DNA from: Perognathus longimembris pacificus
Taxonomy: Eukaryota; Chordata; Mammalia; Rodentia; Heteromyidae
DNA: 64,000 nucleotides
Direction of reading: 5' to 3'
Assembly (NCBI RefSeq): GCF_023159225.1
Contig: NC_063166.1
Span: 77,959,785 to 78,023,784 of the forward strand
In this document: piece by piece, positions 48,603 through 59,800 of the stretch
Position numbering within the stretch: position 1 is the stretch's first letter
Layout of the letters: the number at the start of each line of letters is the position of its first letter
Notes under the pieces: model-generated
Seen by the model: the letters and a program-made list of their open reading frames with translations, nothing else
Database searches by the model: none
Told to the model about the DNA's origin: nothing
Translations under genes and position numbers: made by a program

Positions 48603-48758
48603 TTTAAAAGAGTCCCCAGGGCTCAGGCCCAGTGTCCCATTCTCAGTGGAATACAGGAGCTGTGGAATTCCCTTCTCCAGCCTCAGCCCCAGCCAGCGGG
48701 GAAGGCTCTGCAGCAGGACTGCCACACTCCCATCCCGACGCTGCCATCAGCTGCTCAG
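48603..48758 (+). promoter_or_regulatory. Promoter TATA-like box and exon 1, copy 7
   Basis: TTTAAAAG at 48603-48610; exon 1 ends at 48758 with CAG|GTAAGC. Closely like the copy 3 and 4 promoters although the coding exon is B-type. The upstream hexamer TGTTCC is TTTTCC here. Confidence 0.71.
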
Positions 48759-49251
48759 GTAAGCACCTCAGCGCTGTGGGCCTGGGATTCTAGGAGCAGA
48801 GCACTTCCACTGTGGGCAGATGCAGTGAGCTCTCGCCGTCAGCGTGGGTGCTTAGTGCTGAGTCTGGAGGCAGAGCCACTGCTGCTGTGCTTGCCAGCTC
48901 TCGACTCCTCTTCCTCCTTCTGAAACCCTCTTTGCAGGCCAGCATTGCCAGGTATGGTTTCCAGGTCCACACATTGACCTGCTTTGGTTAGAATGAAAAT
49001 AATAACTGAGTACTTAGAGCCAGGCACCGAGGGCTCACACGTGGAATCCTAGCTACTCAGGAGGCTGACATATGAGGATCCCAATTCAAAACCATCCAGG
49101 ACAGGAAAGTCCTAGAGATTTTCATCTCCAATGAACCACACACCAAAAACCCTGAAGTGGTGCTATGGCTCAAGTGGTAGATAGAGTACTAGCCTTCAGC
49201 TGAAGAGCTCACGGACAGCACCCAGGCCCAGATTTCAAGCCCCAGGACTGG

Positions 49252-49263
49252 TGATGATGATGG

Positions 49264-49310
<47 letters not shown>
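49252..49310. repeat. GAT trinucleotide repeat, copy 7 intron 1
   Basis: GAT run grown at the 3' end of a composite SINE. Confidence 0.95.
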
Positions 49311-49981
49311 TACTTCATGGGTTTTAATTTGTATTATTTTGTTCGAACTTGTGTACTGGGTACTGTCCGCAAGGTTGTTTTTCTCTACCACTTGAACCAT
49401 AACCCCACTTCAACTATTCTGGTAGGTAATTGGAGAAAAGAATCCCCTTAACTTTCCTGCTCAGGCTGGCTTCAGACCCCAATACCTAGATCTCAGTCTC
49501 CTGAGTAGCTAGAATGATAGCCATGAGTCTGTGGTAACCGGCCTATCAGTAACTTTTGTTCTTAGGAAATCGGGTAGGTGTGCTAGAATTCAGGTCCATA
49601 GATACTCACTGTCTTGCTTTCTGAAAGTTTGTGCTCTACACTTGAGCCATGCCTCCAGGTTGGTGATTCATGGTTAATTGGAGAAGGAGACTTTCTTCAG
49701 ACTTTCTTTTTCAGGCTGGATTTTCAACTCCATCCTTTATCTCTCAGTCCTTTCAGTAGCTAGGGTAACTGGCCTGAGACTTGGAGGTCTGCCCGTAGCT
49801 AACGCTCTGCCATGGGCATGAGCCCTGGGCACGTCTGACAGTGTGTGTCCCTTCTCACCTCTGCATTCAAGAACGGACCCCACACCAGGGAATGTGGCTG
49901 AGCGGTGGAGTGCTTGCCTACCATGCATGAAGTCGTGGGTTCAATTCCTCAGTACCACATAAACAAAAAAAGCTGGAAGTG

Positions 49982-50188
49982 GGGGCTGGAGATATGGCCT
50001 AGTGGCAAGAGTGCTTGCCTCATATACATGAAGCTCTGGGTTCAATTCCCCAGTACCACATATACAGAAAATGGCCAGAAGTGACGCTGTGGCTCAAGTG
50101 GCAGAGTGCTAGCCTTGAGCAAAAAAGAAGCCAGGGACAGTGCTCAGGCCCTGAGTTCAAGACCCAGGACTGGCAAAAAGAAAAAAAA
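49982..50188 (+). mobile_element. IDL-Geo-type SINE at the missing exon-2 position, copy 7
   Basis: Flanked by AAAGCTGGAAGT on both sides, so a normal insertion. It lies in an older SINE whose 3' half, with the exon-2-like block, has been deleted. Confidence 0.85.
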
Positions 50189-50299
50189 GCTGGAAGTAGA
50201 GCTCTGGCTGGCCCAACTTGGGTTATAGGGACCATTCTGCCTATGGAAGAATCTGGAAAGGAGAACTAAAAATCTCAATTTGTCAGCAGATTCCTCTCC

Positions 50300-50415
50300 C
50301 AGCAAGTGGAGGTAATCGTGTGGAGAGGAGGAGACGCCATCGCAAACCCAGGACTCAGGACCTGGACCTCGTCACCTGCTTCTCAATCCACAGGACACAC
50401 AGCGGCAGGGGTGCG
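50300..50415 (+). other. Candidate noncoding middle exon 3, copy 7
   Basis: Only the exon-3-like block is present, after a CTCTCCCAG acceptor. The exon-2-like block is missing; the sequence jumps from a SINE to the tail of that region at about 50205. Confidence 0.38.
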
Positions 50416-50635
50416 CTGGGACCCTCGTTCCTCCCCTCACCCCAACCTGCATGCATGGGGACGTATCATATGGGCTTGAGGAACCCCGGGGAACCGCCCT
50501 GTTACCTGCAGGACACCATGAGCCTCTGGGTAACTCCCCATTGTTCTCATCTCACCTCAGGTCCTGCAGAAGACCTGGCTGCACAGCTTCTAGAATCTTC
50601 CCATACTGTTGGAGTTGCCTTGCTGTGTTGTCCTG

Positions 50636-51250
50636 ATGATGGCAGGAACGGGGAGCCTGATGACCGTGGGGACGGTCCACCTGCTACTGCTGCTGTCCTG
50701 TCTGGACACCGGTGGCTCTCATCCTGTCTGGCCTACTGAACCTCCTTCTCTCACTGATCCACCTCATTCCACTTTGAAAAACTCAAACCTTACACTCTTC
50801 TCAGTGGACCAACCCCTCGTTCTTTGGTTCAATGAGGCTGAACAGGAATTACAGGTTCGAGACTGGTCTCAGTCTATTTTAAATCTACCAAAAGGACGTC
50901 CCTACTCAGGGTATCTGTATTTCAGAGATCAAAGCCAAGCAGTCTTAGCTCTTAAATTCCTCCCTCAATTTGCTCTGAATACAGATAATATCATTGTAAA
51001 GGAGGGGAAGACAGATTACTGCATTGCTATAAACACTGATGATACATTGATAAAGAAAATTCCTGGCTATAATCCTGAAACCCTTGTGAGCCCCTGCTTG
51101 GTCTGCCAGAGCAAGGACTGTCCTGAGCACGACGATCTGCCCTGCCGATGTGGCTGGCTTCTTTTCAACCAACACCCCACTGAGACAACTAAGCTAACTA
51201 AAGGACAATTTGTTGGCATCAACTGGTGGGATGTTGATGACTGGCTGTGA
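50636..51250 (+). CDS. Copy 7: secreted six-cysteine glycoprotein (subfamily B)
   Basis: A 204-residue frame when started at the conserved tandem ATG. In-frame sequence extends 27 bases upstream but offers no ATG. Acceptor AG at 50559-50560; poly(A) signal 51460-51465. Signal peptide about 1-25; one sequon, N51-L-T; cysteines C129, C154, C157, C162, C170 and C172; RCGWLLFNQHP motif; ends GINWWDVDDWL. It is the intact counterpart of copy 5. The 5' half of this unit (promoter, exon 1, intron 1) is A-type, nearly like that of copy 4, so the gene is a hybrid. The exon-2-like block seen in other units is missing and a SINE lies where it would be. Confidence 0.86.
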   Translation: MMAGTGSLMTVGTVHLLLLLSCLDTGGSHPVWPTEPPSLTDPPHSTLKNSNLTLFSVDQPLVLWFNEAEQELQVRDWSQSILNLPKGRPYSGYLYFRDQSQAVLALKFLPQFALNTDNIIVKEGKTDYCIAINTDDTLIKKIPGYNPETLVSPCLVCQSKDCPEHDDLPCRCGWLLFNQHPTETTKLTKGQFVGINWWDVDDWL

Positions 51251-51459
51251 AATGTCACCAAATGGACCCTGCCACGGAGGATGGAGAGGTGGCCTAGTGG
51301 CCTGGCCCCTGCCTCATCATTTTCCTGTCCTGTGCAATGCGTTCTTACCTTGGTGACTTCTTTGGCTATGGAAGTGCTTGCAACCTCCTTTTGTTCCTGA
51401 AGGGGGTGCTCATTTCCTAACTGGGGCTCCCGAGAATTGGTCACCGGTCTCTGCAGCAG

Positions 51460-51465
51460 AATAAA
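51460..51465 (+). terminator. Poly(A) signal, copy 7
   Basis: AATAAA, B-type context as in copy 5. Confidence 0.75.
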
Positions 51466-51524
51466 CTATTCCTTTCAAGCAAAGATGTTCTTTTTGTCAG
51501 TGGGTAGCACAGAAATTCCAAGCA

Positions 51525-51719
51525 GAAACCAGGCCTTGAGGGCTCCTACCTGAAATTCTAGCTGCTCAGGAGGCTGCAATCTGAGGATCGCAGTTCACAA
51601 AAGAGCCCAGGAAGTTTCTGAGACTCTTACATCCAATGAACCACGAAAAATCCTGAAGTTGAGCTGTGAGTCAAGTGGGAGAGGACCAGCCCTGTGCATA
51701 AGAAGAACACACACGCACA

Positions 51720-51776
<57 letters not shown>

Positions 51777-51830
51777 CCAGGACAGCTCCTATGCCCAGAC
51801 TTCAGATCTCAGGGCTGGCACCCAAAATAT
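51525..51830 (+). mobile_element. Composite SINE carrying a CA repeat, after copy 7
   Basis: Counterpart of 36395-36700; CA run at 51722-51773. Confidence 0.6.
51722..51773. repeat. CA microsatellite after copy 7
   Basis: Counterpart of 36583-36640. Confidence 0.95.
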
Positions 51831-53129
51831 TAGTAATAGTAAATAAATGAATAAATAAATTCCGGGTGGAGTGAGTGAGCACAGCCCATGGCGTCTCAGG
51901 CCTGGCACACTCTGAGGGCCTCTGCTCTCCTGGCTGTGCTCTGTGACTGGAAGCTGAAGCCAGGCCTGGGTCCCTGTGCTTCCTTCACTGCCCCCATGTG
52001 GCAGGGAGGATGAACCGCAGGCCCATTTCTGACTTCTCTCCTAAGGAAGGAGACTTGGGTTGGGGACAGGAGGGCAGGCTGCCCAAGGAGATTGCTGATG
52101 GGGGAATGTCAGAGCCGTGGGCATCTTTCCCCTGAGCAAGGCCTTGAGATGTTGGTGAGCAGAAACAGCATTCAGTCAATCATTAGTGCACACTCACCCG
52201 GGCAGTCTTGATGTACTTGTCTCGTGTTGGTGCAGACACCACACATGCTGACCCCCGACTCTAGTATACCCCATAGCACCTGTCACAGAACAGTGTGCCA
52301 CCATGCTCATTTCATGGGTCACTGACACTGCCCCTCATTTGCAATGACACTCCCTTCCTCTCTCCCTGCCTCTGGTCCCCACAGCTGGCCTCCCTCCTCT
52401 GCTCTCAGCCTCCCCAGCCCGGGCCCCGGCTCAGGTCCTGTGGGCTGTGGTCCATCCACCCGCAGGGTCTCCATCCCCAGACCCAGGAGTGGCTCAGGCC
52501 CCAGGGTGTGAGCAGTGCATGGGCTTCCTTCTCAGCACCCAGCTGCATCCCGGCCTGCCTCTCTACTTCCTTCCATCTGTGCACAGAGGCGGGGACTGTG
52601 TGGCCTATCACCTGTCCCCAGGTGACACATAGACCACAGCCATAGTAGTTGTGCAGTTAACATTTCTGTAAGAACTATCTCCTCATATTTTTGTATTTTC
52701 TTCTCCTTTGCTTTTTTTGTTGTTGTTGTTTTTTCCAGTACTGGGGCCACTGAATCTGCTTACCTTCCTTACTCAGCCATCTCCCTAGACCTGACAGATG
52801 CATGCAGCCCATGTTTAGTTGGCTTATTTTGCAGATGAACTTTAACAAACTTTTCCACTGGGCTCCCACTGATGTATAATCCTTCTGGGGTGGGAGGCGT
52901 GGCTCAGGTAGTAGAATGCTAGTCAGTGAGTCACAGCGTCAAGTAATAAGTTTGAGTCTCCATCTCTGTCCAAAATAAAATAAAGAATTGCAATCTTCCT
53001 GACATCAGCCTGCTGAGTAGCGAGCTTACAGGCATGGACACCTTTCCTCATCAGTCTTCTGCCATCTTCTTATATCAAGAAGATTCTCCAGCGCCACCCA
53101 CAACCTAGTATGAATGCTTAAGCTTGCTT

Positions 53130-53328
53130 TCCCCCTCACCCCATTCCTGGAGTTGAACTGTGAGGGCTGGGCGCCGTCCCTGAGCTTCTTTGTTCTCAAG
53201 GCTAGTGTTCTACCACTTGAGCCACAGCCCCAACTCCGGCTTTTTCTAGTTATGTTGTACTGAGAGGCATCGAACCTAGCACACTAGGCAAGCACTCTAC
53301 CACCAAGCCACAGTCCCGCCCTTCAGCT
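53130..53328 (-). mobile_element. Old IDL-Geo-type SINE between copies 7 and 8
   Basis: Minus-strand dimer with many substitutions; lies inside the degenerate promoter region of unit 8. Confidence 0.65.
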
Positions 53329-53500
53329 TCTGTCTCAGCACTAGCTTGAATCCTGTAGAGCCAGCATTTGATAGTGGGGAATTGTGGTGAAGCACTGACC
53401 ACGCCTCACTGGTCCTCACCACCCACGCCTGCTGTGGGCCCCACCCTGAGGACCTATGGCAGGTCTCCTTCATGCGGCTTCAGACCCCTGGCCTGTGCTT

Positions 53501-53515
53501 CCTCCAGGGGGCGCT
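53501..53515 (+). promoter_or_regulatory. CTCF-like motif, unit 8
   Basis: CCTCCAGGGGGCGCT closely fits the CTCF core pattern; same site at 57189-57203. Confidence 0.5.
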
Positions 53516-53841
53516 GTAGGATCGTGGCTGGCCCAAAGCAGGTCCTGCTGTCCTCTGCTCTCCCCACCTTCTAGAGTTACGTGTGGTAGTGATTTACAGG
53601 GAGGGAACCTGGTCATGAGGGAACCGGATGGAGCCCAGGTTAGGGGGAGCTCAGGATTCTTGGGTCCTCTAGATGAGAGAATGCATGGTGCTTGCAGCCT
53701 TTTGGGAGTGGACTAGCTTCAGGCAGGGTCTCGTGCTTTTGCCCAGTCTGGTTTCTAGCATCCTATCTGTGTCCCTCAATTACAGGCGTGCACCCAGCTC
53801 CTTCTATACTTCTTGCCATCCATTGGGGTCCAACAAACATA

Positions 53842-53843
<2 letters not shown>

Positions 53844-53887
<44 letters not shown>
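53844..53887. repeat. TG microsatellite
   Basis: TG run upstream of copy 8. Confidence 0.95.
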
Positions 53888-53889
<2 letters not shown>

Positions 53890-54093
53890 AATGCCTGCAG
53901 TGACATCTCCGGATTCTGCTGCCTGTCGCTACTCTGCCTCTGTCCCCATTCTTGGTTTCAGGACAACAACCTGATGGTCATTCTTATCCCTTAACAATGA
54001 CTTGTATCTTCCCCCCAGCCGCTAGGAATTGAGCGTGGGGCCTAGTGTTCTCTAGTTTAGGTGGTTTTTGTTTATTTTGGGTTTTGTTTTTTA

Positions 54094-54312
54094 GTGTCAG
54101 TCCTGAGGCTTGAATTTAGGGCTTAAGTGCTTGCTTCCCTGAGCTTTTTTTCTTCAAGGCTAGTGCTTTCCTACTTGAACCACAGATCAACTTCCAGCTT
54201 TTTGGTTGTCAATTGGAGGTTCACAGTCCCATGGATGTTTCCGGCCTGCGTTCCTTTGAAACACTCTTCTGAACAGCTAGGAATACAGGCTTGAGCTACT
54301 GGCTCTTAGCAA
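54094..54312 (-). mobile_element. Old composite SINE upstream of copy 8
   Basis: Same layout as 43040-43275, more diverged. Confidence 0.5.
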
Positions 54313-54394
54313 CGGTTCAGATATTTAATCAATAGCTGGCACTCTACTCTGTGTCTCCAATTGAGCATTTTGCTGATTAATTGGAAACAAGAAT

Positions 54395-54779
54395 ATCTGG
54401 ATGGGGGGTGAGGAATTGGGGAAAGGGAAAGTGGGAGAAAAATGAGGTCAAGGGTAACAATGTTCAGTAAGAAATGTACTCCTTGGGCTGGGAATATGGC
54501 CTAGTGGCAAGAGTGCTTGCCTCCTATACATGAAGCCCTGGGTTCGATTCTCCAGCACCACATATACAGAAAACAGCCAGAAATGACGCTGTGGCTCAAG
54601 TGGCAGAGTGCTAGCCTTGAGCAAAAAGAAGCCAGGGACAGTGCTCAGGCCCTGAGTCCAAGGCCCAGGACTGGCAAAAAAAAGAAAAAGAAAGAAAGAA
54701 AAGAAATGTACTCCTTACCTTACTTACATAACTGTAACTCCTCTGTACATCACCTTTGCAACAAAATAAAAGCAAACTA
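54395..54779 (+). mobile_element. Old L1 3' UTR fragment beside copy 8
   Basis: Sequence running into TAACTGTAACTCCTCTGTACATCACC and an AATAAAA tail resembles rodent L1 3' ends. It abuts the 5' breakpoint of the copy 8 pseudogene and is itself interrupted by a SINE (54486-54701). Confidence 0.55.
54486..54701 (+). mobile_element. IDL-Geo-type SINE beside copy 8
   Basis: Target duplication AAGAAATGTACTCCTT on both sides. Confidence 0.88.
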
Positions 54780-55392
54780 AGACTTATACTTCTCTCCCCC
54801 CCCCCCCCCGGGGTACCAATTTCTCATTCTCTGGTTCAATGGGACTGATCAGAAATTACAGGCTCTTGACTGGCCCCTCTCTTCTACGTCTACCAAAGGA
54901 GAGCCCTTCTTGTGGTTTCTGTATTTCAGAGACAGCAGCCCTGGTATCTTAGCTCTTGAATACCTCTTTCCCTCATTTCCAGCTAAATCGATACTTAGCT
55001 TAGTAAACGGCTTCAAGTCAGATTACTGTGTGGCGATCAGCACTGAGGAGGACATGTGAAGGAAAGTTCCTGGCTATAATGGCCAAAACCTCGTGGCCTC
55101 CTGCATTCGTGGTCACGGCTCCAGCTGCCCCGGGCTGAGGCGGCCCTGCACATGTGGCTGGCTCCCTATCAGCACCGATCCTACCAAGAGCCATAAGATG
55201 AAGCTGCACCCATCTGCTGGAGTGGAGTGGTGGGCCGTGGAGGACACGAAGTCAAATCATACCAAAAAGACCCAGCCATCGGGGATGAAGGGGCAGCCTA
55301 ATGGTAGGGAGGTTGTCCGAAAAGCACAAGGTCCTGAGTTCAAACTTCAGAACACTCAAACTCCAACAAAAAGAGAAGAGAATAACATCTGA
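54780..55392 (+). pseudogene. Copy 8: 5'-truncated, frameshifted family member (subfamily C)
   Basis: Homology to copy 9 starts abruptly near codon 49, at a C-rich run (54798-54810), and lacks the signal peptide. An old L1 3' end abuts the break. Small deletions disturb the frame around 54870-54895, and a TGA at 55057-55059 replaces a leucine codon before the cysteine region. From 55093 the frame is open again with the cysteine cluster CIRG..CPG, CTCGW and VEWW. It continues past the family stop site (AAG instead of TAG) to a TGA at 55390-55392, as in copy 9. Poly(A) signal 55575-55580. No TATA box or exon 1 remains upstream. It is a dead copy but informative about the long tail. Confidence 0.85.
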
Positions 55393-55574
55393 CATCTCTA
55401 GGAACAATTTACCCTTTCAGGCAGCCCACACCAGTGCCCACACCAGCCTATCTGGGCCATGGATTCCTTCATCTTTCCTTGTTCTTGGTCTGTGAAAGTG
55501 ATTGTAACCTCAACCTCCCTGCAGGGGGTGCTCTATTGCTGACAGAGGCTCCCAGGCCTTGGTCCCTGGTGCAG

Positions 55575-55580
55575 AATAAA
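55575..55580 (+). terminator. Poly(A) signal, copy 8 pseudogene
   Basis: AATAAA in the conserved GTGCAG context; remnant of the gene. Confidence 0.7.
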
Positions 55581-55810
55581 CTGGTCCTTTGGCCTTGCCA
55601 GCAGAGTTGTGGTTGTTCTTGTCCGTGGGTAGCACAGCAATTCTGAGCAGGGAGAGTGAGCAGCCTGGAGGGCACAGTGCCAGGCGCCCGCCCTCCTTTC
55701 CTGGGTCTGCACCTGAACTTGTTCTTTCTTTCTAACATGTCTCCCAGAAAGTGGACCCTCATGCTGAGGTGCTCACTCCTGGCTCTCTGTCTCTCTCTGT
55801 CTCTCTCTCT

Positions 55811-55891
<81 letters not shown>

Positions 55892-55912
55892 CAGATAGAT
55901 ATAGATATAGAT
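55811..55912. repeat. ATAG tetranucleotide repeat after copy 8
   Basis: Long ATAG run at the same position as the ATCT runs of units 2-4, but with the opposite strand motif. Confidence 0.95.
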
Positions 55913-56139
55913 GGTTGTATTTGGATTTGAAATAAAGATCACTCACTCACTTGGTATGAAGGCCTTCTACCAACTGACTCAGGTACCAAGCTTTTTTATG
56001 CAACACATCATTGATTCATCTAATCATCCATCTATCTGTCCATCATTGCACCCACCCACTCATCTATATATCTGCCTATCTATCGATCATCTATCTATTG
56101 ATCAATCGATCTCTCTATGTATCCAAACACCCAACCATT

Positions 56140-56328
56140 CCTTTTCTTTAGCCAGTCCTGGGGCTTGAACTCAGGGCCTGGGTACTGTCCCTGAGCCTGT
56201 CTGTGTTCAAGGTTAGTGCTCCACCACTTGAGCCACACAGCCACTTGTGGCTTTTTCTGTTTTATGGTACTGAGGAATCGAACCCAGGGCTTCATGCACT
56301 CTACCACTAAGCTACATTCCTATCCCCC
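56140..56328 (-). mobile_element. Old IDL-Geo-type SINE in the spacer before copy 9
   Basis: Minus-strand dimer embedded in the spacer that starts with the tetranucleotide repeat at 55811. Confidence 0.7.
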
Positions 56329-57188
56329 ACCCATTCGTTCACTCAATCATTTTTGAGCCATTAGCAGAGCTTGAACTCAGACCAGCCCACAGCTCATCTC
56401 GCTAGTTCCCAGCTGCCTGGCTCTAGTCTCCTCTCTCCCCAGCATCTTGCGGGTGACTTGCAAGAATCAAGAGGCTCAGAGGGCACAGAGGTCAACCACA
56501 GCAGAAAGCATGCACAAAACAACGTGGCCTGGCCACTCAGGAGCGATGCGCGGTCCAGGAGAAGCACTGAGGCTCTGAGCATTAGGAGAGCCAGGCACCC
56601 CACCACACCAGCGCTGACACCAGAGGACACCGCAGGAAAGCTCACCAGACAGCAGATGGGGTCGCCAGGCACTGGGGAGAGTCAGAACAGGGCGCAAGGG
56701 CTCCCTTAGGCCTCACCCCTGAACCCTTTGCCAGGCTTGCTCAGGGTCCTTATCTAGTCGGTGCCCCACCCCGGGAATTACTCACCCAGCCTTGTTTTGC
56801 TGCTTGTTTGGAGATGGAGGAGTAGAACCAGGGTTTCTGCCTGGGCTGACTTTGAACCACAACCCTTCAGGCCTCGGTACCCAGGACTACAAGTGTGAAC
56901 CATCTACACCCCATAGGCTCCAGCCTTATTATGTAAAGAAGTTTCTAGACATGATCTTCAGGCAAGTTTCATGACCCTCCCAGGATTCCCATGTTTCTCT
57001 TTTGGCACTAGCTTGAATCCTGAGAAGTCGTCATTTGAATGTGAGGACAGTCGATGTAGCACCATCTTCCCATCACTGCATTCCCACCACCCACACCTGC
57101 TGGGGACCCCAAATGGGCCATCAAGTCCCCACCCTGAGGACACTTGGCCTGTCTCCTTCCTGCTGCTCCAGGCCAGATCCCATGGCAT

Positions 57189-57203
57189 CCTCCAGGGGGC
57201 GCT
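57189..57203 (+). promoter_or_regulatory. CTCF-like motif, unit 9 promoter
   Basis: CCTCCAGGGGGCGCT, counterpart of 53501-53515. Confidence 0.5.
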
Positions 57204-58080
57204 GTAGGACCACGGCCTGGCCCAGCGCTGGTCCTGTTCTTCCCACCTTCTAAGCTATGTGTGGTATTGGGGTTTATAGGGAGGGAGCCTGGTCTTCCAG
57301 GGACATGATGAAGCTCAGGATTGGGGGACCCTCTCAGGAATCCCCACATCCTTTAAATAAGGGAAATTGTGTTCTGTGAAGCCTTTTGCCTTTCCCCAGG
57401 GGAAATACTGGGGTTGGCACTGGGGCCTTATGTTGTCAGGCAGCCTCCATACAAGCACAGCCATGTCACCAGGGAAGCCCGTGGCTGTGTAACTGAGCAC
57501 ACGCGTGTGCGGGAGGATTTGCTTGTCCTGGCTCACTGGGACCTGCAGTCCTGGCTCTCAGTGTCCTGGGGAGCTCGGATGCAGGTGGGGGCCACCTGCT
57601 CGGGGCTGGCTTTACTGCAGCACAGGGGAGTGGCTGCTGTCACTCGCATTCTCTTCCTTCAGTCTTTCCCTGAGATGGGGGCTCACCATGCAGCCACCGA
57701 GCCTCAAAGTCCCGTTCTCCTGCCTCAGCCTCCCCACTGCTGAGATTACAGGCATGCGTCACCAGACCCGGGCAGGGCTTATCCTTGTCCCATCTCCATG
57801 CATGGGCAGCTGTCGAATGCCACGTGGGGAAGGCAGATCGGCACCAGTGAAGGATGAGCCCTCCCCATCTGGAAGTCCAGGAGCCCAGAATTGAGAGACA
57901 GAGAAGCGAGGTGGACAGGGGGCATCGGAAGACGATGGAGACGCCACGTAACACCGAGCTCAAGAAATGCAGAGAATTTCATCACAGCTCACCTTCCTTC
58001 AGTCTTGGGCCCTGACACTTTCTTGAAGTGGATTCATTCACCCAGTTCTTCACCTGAACCCTCACTTCCATTCACATCCT
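57189..58080. other. Segment splitting the copy 9 promoter
   Basis: About 890 bases between the distal (57010-57180) and proximal (58085-58461) promoter blocks. Its first 150 bases match 53501-53670 in unit 8. It begins with a CTCF-like site and holds a minus-strand 7SL-type SINE piece near 57660-57775. I see no convincing gene; the open frames have no family resemblance. Confidence 0.45.
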
Positions 58081-58305
58081 CATCCCAGCACTATGGAATG
58101 CCGCCCCTTGCCTGCCTTTCTCAGTGATTTCAGCACAGTGTCCCTGCCCAGGTCAGGACGGCCCTCTGCCCACAGCACAATTCTCCAGCTATCTCTCTGC
58201 TGGGGAACAGCCCCAGGCCACCTTCTCCCCCACCTGCAGACACAAGATTTTCTCTTTGTTCACATGTCCTCCCCCATCACAGTCACTTCCTCATCTCCAG
58301 CCACC

Positions 58306-58461
58306 TTTATAAGGGTCCCCGGGGCTCACGCCCAGTGTCCCATTCTCAGTGGACCACAGGAGCTGCGGAATTCCCTCCTCCAGCCTCAGCCCCAGCCAGC
58401 AAGGAAGGCACTGCAGCAGGACTGCCACACTCCCATCCCGACGCTGCCATCAGCTGCTCAG
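58306..58461 (+). promoter_or_regulatory. Promoter TATA box and exon 1, copy 9
   Basis: TTTATAAGG at 58306-58314; exon 1 ends at 58461 with CAG|GTAAGC. Only about 220 bases of the conserved proximal promoter precede it (from about 58085). The distal part is found separately at 57010-57180, split off by about 900 bases of other sequence. Confidence 0.71.
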
Positions 58462-59124
58462 GTAAGCACCTCAGCTCTGGGGGCCTGGGATTCGGGGAGC
58501 AGAGCACTTCCACTGTGGGCAGATGCAGTGAGCTCTCGCCGTCAGCGTGGGTGCTTAGCGCTGAGTCTGGAGGCAGAGCCACTGCTGCTGTGCTTGCCAG
58601 CTCTCGACTCCTCTTCCTCCTTCTCAACCCTTCTCTGCAGACCAGTATTGCAGGGTCTGGAACCCAATCCACAGATTGTCCTACCTTGACTGTAATGACA
58701 ATAATAAAATACAATACCGATTTGGGTGGGAGTCTGGTAGGTGTGCCAGAGCTCAGGTACTTATATTCTCACTGTCTTATTTCCTCATGTTTTGTGTGTG
58801 CCATTTAGCCAAGCTCTGTCTGGTGAATTCACAACTCATTTGAGCTGGAGTCTCCAGGCTTTCTGTTGAGGATGGATTCTGGCTTTTCAACTCCATCACT
58901 GTGCTCTCAGCCATTTCAGTAGCTTGGTTTACAGGTGGAGGCGACCAGGCCTGCTCATAGCTGAAGCTCCATCATGAAGCCCTGGGCCTGTGGGGACAGT
59001 GTCCAGCCCTTGTCACTTCGGCATTCAAGAAGTGACCTCAGCACTCAGTGTGGGGAAGGCCCCTAGGAAAAGGACTCCCCTGATCTCAGGTGCCACCCCA
59101 GCTCCAACAAGAGTCAGGAGCCCC

Positions 59125-59800
59125 TGTGTCCTGGTCTCCTGCCACCCGCCCCGTCCTCTAGAGGAGGAAGCAGCCCTGCTGTCAGTGGAGCCGGCAGCAC
59201 AGGGCTGGAGTCTGGGCTCCTGCAGGGTCCTTGTTCTGTCTGTGTCCTCTGGCCGTGGTGGAAGCCTCAGCTGCGGGGACAGCTTGTCTGTGACCTCCAA
59301 CCAGCACCTGCCATGGCGCTGGCCCTCACGTGGGTTTCAGGGACCCTTCTGCCTGTGCAAGCGTTGGGAGTGAAAACTAAAAATCCAGAATTGATCCAGC
59401 ACCAGTGGCTCAGATCTATAATTATAGCTATTTATGAGGCTGAGATCTGAGGATTGCAGTTCAATGCCAGTCCAGGCAGGAAAGTTCATGAGACTCTTGT
59501 CTTCACTTAATTACAAGAAGAAGAAGATAAAAAGCTGGATGTACCACTATGGCTCAAGCGGTGGAGGACTAGCCTCCAGCTGAAAAAGCCCAGTGACAGC
59601 GCCCAAGTCTTGTGATCAAGCCTAGGACTAGCAAAAAAATAAAGTAAAATAAAACTCTCACCTTCTTTGCAGGTTCCTCTGGCAGCAGGTGGAGGTGACC
59701 GCGTGGACAGGAGAAGAGGCCACCTCAAACCCCTCCACCTCGAGGACCGGGACCTCGTCACCTGCTTCTCAGTCCACAGGACACGCAGCTGCTGGGGTGT
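59125..59800 (+). other. Candidate noncoding middle exons, copy 9
   Basis: Exon-2-like block at about 59125-59300 and exon-3-like block at about 59685-59797, separated by a B1-like composite SINE. The ATG found in the first block of copies 2-6 is GTG here. Confidence 0.4.
59395..59640 (+). mobile_element. B1-like/Geo-like composite SINE, copy 9 intron
   Basis: Full-length example: B1-like left half, then a Geo-like right half and short A-rich tail. Confidence 0.65.

Noticed and set aside
49209..49400. Histidine-run protein on the minus strand
   Set aside because: Translation of the GAT microsatellite.
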